NCBI GenBank assembly: GCA_964608735.1
Contig: CAZSPL010000200.1
Coordinates: forward strand, 1-7,369
From: CAZSPL01 sp964608735
GTDB lineage: Bacteria; JAJVIF01; JAPKYR01; CAZSPL01
Reading direction: 5' to 3'
DNA length: 7,369 nucleotides
The notes beneath the pieces are model-generated. The model was not told the origin of the DNA, did not search any database, and saw only the letters and a list, made by a program, of their open reading frames with translations. This document shows positions 6,437-7,369 of the stretch, in pieces; position 1 is the stretch's first letter; each line of letters begins with the position of its first letter. Both the position numbers and the translations under genes were made by a program.

Positions 6437-6483
6437 GCATCTAACGATGTAGAGCTATGAGCGGTGGGGAAAAAGGTTGGGCG

Positions 6484-7369
6484 ATGTCAATTCGAAGTGC
6501 AAAAATAATTGCGCTGATGGTTTTATTCATCCTATTCCCGGTATTGCACGGATGTTCCGGCGGTGAGTTGCCGACTTCGTCCAACGGCGAGGCGATGCCT
6601 GTTTCATCCGTGCAGCGCCCGATTTCAGCAAGTCTGGTTATGGGCCACATAGTGCTGGGGGTGTACGGTTTTGAGTTCGACGAAGAGAGTGTCGAGCTGA
6701 CGCCGATGACATTCCGCGCGATGCAGGCGCACTACGATGTCACCTCCTGGGTCGCTCCCCCATCCTGCGGCGGAGCCGGATGCCTGGCATACACGATAAC
6801 CGGCTGGGACCCGGCGGCGCGGGTTCTCACCATCGACGCCACGATACAGAATCCGACCAATCTTACGGCGTATGACGCAAGGCTCATCTTCAGGCACTTC
6901 GTTCTGCGCAGGCTTGTCAACGCCGATTCATATACGCCGAACTTCGACCCGGCGGGCGACGCGAACCCGTTTATCGCATTCGGCAAGGATGTTCCAGACC
7001 GTGCGTTCGGCCCCGCGCCAGCGGAGCTTGCCGAACAGTTCGTCATCCACTGGCCCGCGGGCGCGGGGGGATTCGTGCTCAACATCGTTGAAGGAAGCTG
7101 GCCCGCTCATTGTAAAGAGCCGTACGAGATAAACAACATCGGTACGAGCGGGCATCTTCACCAGTTGACTACCTCGAGCATTGATATCTCATGCGATGTG
7201 CTCGACTGGCAGGACGATGTCGATTACGTGACCGTCGATACGACACCGATTACCGGCGGCGTGACGAATCTCACCAACACTTCCGGCGATACATGGAAGG
7301 CCACCATTGTCAACAGCATGTCCGCTCCTCGCGGTGACTATGAATGCTGGATTCACGCCCACTCCCCCG
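6484..7369 (+). CDS. Second predicted envelope lipoprotein, paralogue of the upstream one (3' partial)
   Basis: The frame is open from ATG 6484 to the right edge (295 codons plus one base). The start is supported by AAAAGG (6471-6476), seven bases upstream. The signal peptide has Arg4, Lys7, a hydrophobic core (8-21) and a lipobox LHGC with Cys24; His at -2 is unusual but tolerable. From about residue 57 it aligns with the upstream lipoprotein almost without gaps, and clearly more than half of the positions are identical. Shared segments include YGFEFDEE, AHYDVT, NPTNLTAYD, DSYTPNF, NPFIAF, GAGGFV, EPYEIN, ISCDVLDWQ and DTTPITGG. The Cys pair at 95 and 100 is kept, while the first Cys of the upstream CWPGHC is Ser205 here. 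The signal peptide and linker have diverged much more. It is probably an envelope protein with the same unknown role, arising by tandem duplication. Whether it also shares the large C-terminal region cannot be seen. Confidence 0.85.
   Translation, partial: MSIRSAKIIALMVLFILFPVLHGCSGGELPTSSNGEAMPVSSVQRPISASLVMGHIVLGVYGFEFDEESVELTPMTFRAMQAHYDVTSWVAPPSCGGAGCLAYTITGWDPAARVLTIDATIQNPTNLTAYDARLIFRHFVLRRLVNADSYTPNFDPAGDANPFIAFGKDVPDRAFGPAPAELAEQFVIHWPAGAGGFVLNIVEGSWPAHCKEPYEINNIGTSGHLHQLTTSSIDISCDVLDWQDDVDYVTVDTTPITGGVTNLTNTSGDTWKATIVNSMSAPRGDYECWIHAHSP

Overview
The window looks like chromosomal DNA from an uncultured, diderm (Gram-negative-type) bacterium of fairly high GC. The grounds are two exported proteins with lipoprotein signal peptides, clean Shine-Dalgarno sites, a standard genetic code with TGG as the only Trp codon, and loosely packed genes separated by hairpin-rich intergenic DNA. 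I cannot name the phylum. The intergenic hairpins resemble the palindromic repeats common in genomes of environmental lineages, but that is only an impression. No rRNA, tRNA, CRISPR array, transposase or phage gene is visible.

Layout. (1) Bases 1-534, plus strand: the C-terminal end of a membrane protein that resembles a GT-C-type glycosyltransferase, open to the left edge. A perfect hairpin is embedded in its reading frame. (2) Bases 491-1864, minus strand: a complete polytopic membrane protein of the GT87/DUF2029 glycosyltransferase family, converging on and overlapping the first gene by 44 bp. (3) Bases 1865-2318: a divergent intergenic region with several inverted repeats and a candidate promoter. 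(4) Bases 2319-3983, plus strand: a CocE/NonD-type (peptidase S15-like) alpha/beta hydrolase. Its frame is interrupted by one in-frame TGA at 3651-3653; the family-typical C-terminus resumes immediately in the same frame. (5) Bases 4234-6267, plus strand: a 677-residue predicted lipoprotein of no family I recognise, with an excellent ribosome binding site and a strong intrinsic terminator. (6) Bases 6484-7369, plus strand: the first 295 codons of a second lipoprotein, clearly a paralogue of the first, running off the right edge.

The genes do not form an obvious pathway. The two membrane proteins probably act on lipid-linked sugars in the cytoplasmic membrane. The hydrolase would cleave an ester or amide substrate that cannot be named. 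The lipoprotein pair looks like a tandem duplication of a cell-envelope protein, each copy with its own transcription signals. The most notable points are the isolated in-frame TGA in an otherwise intact hydrolase and the unrecognised, duplicated lipoprotein family.
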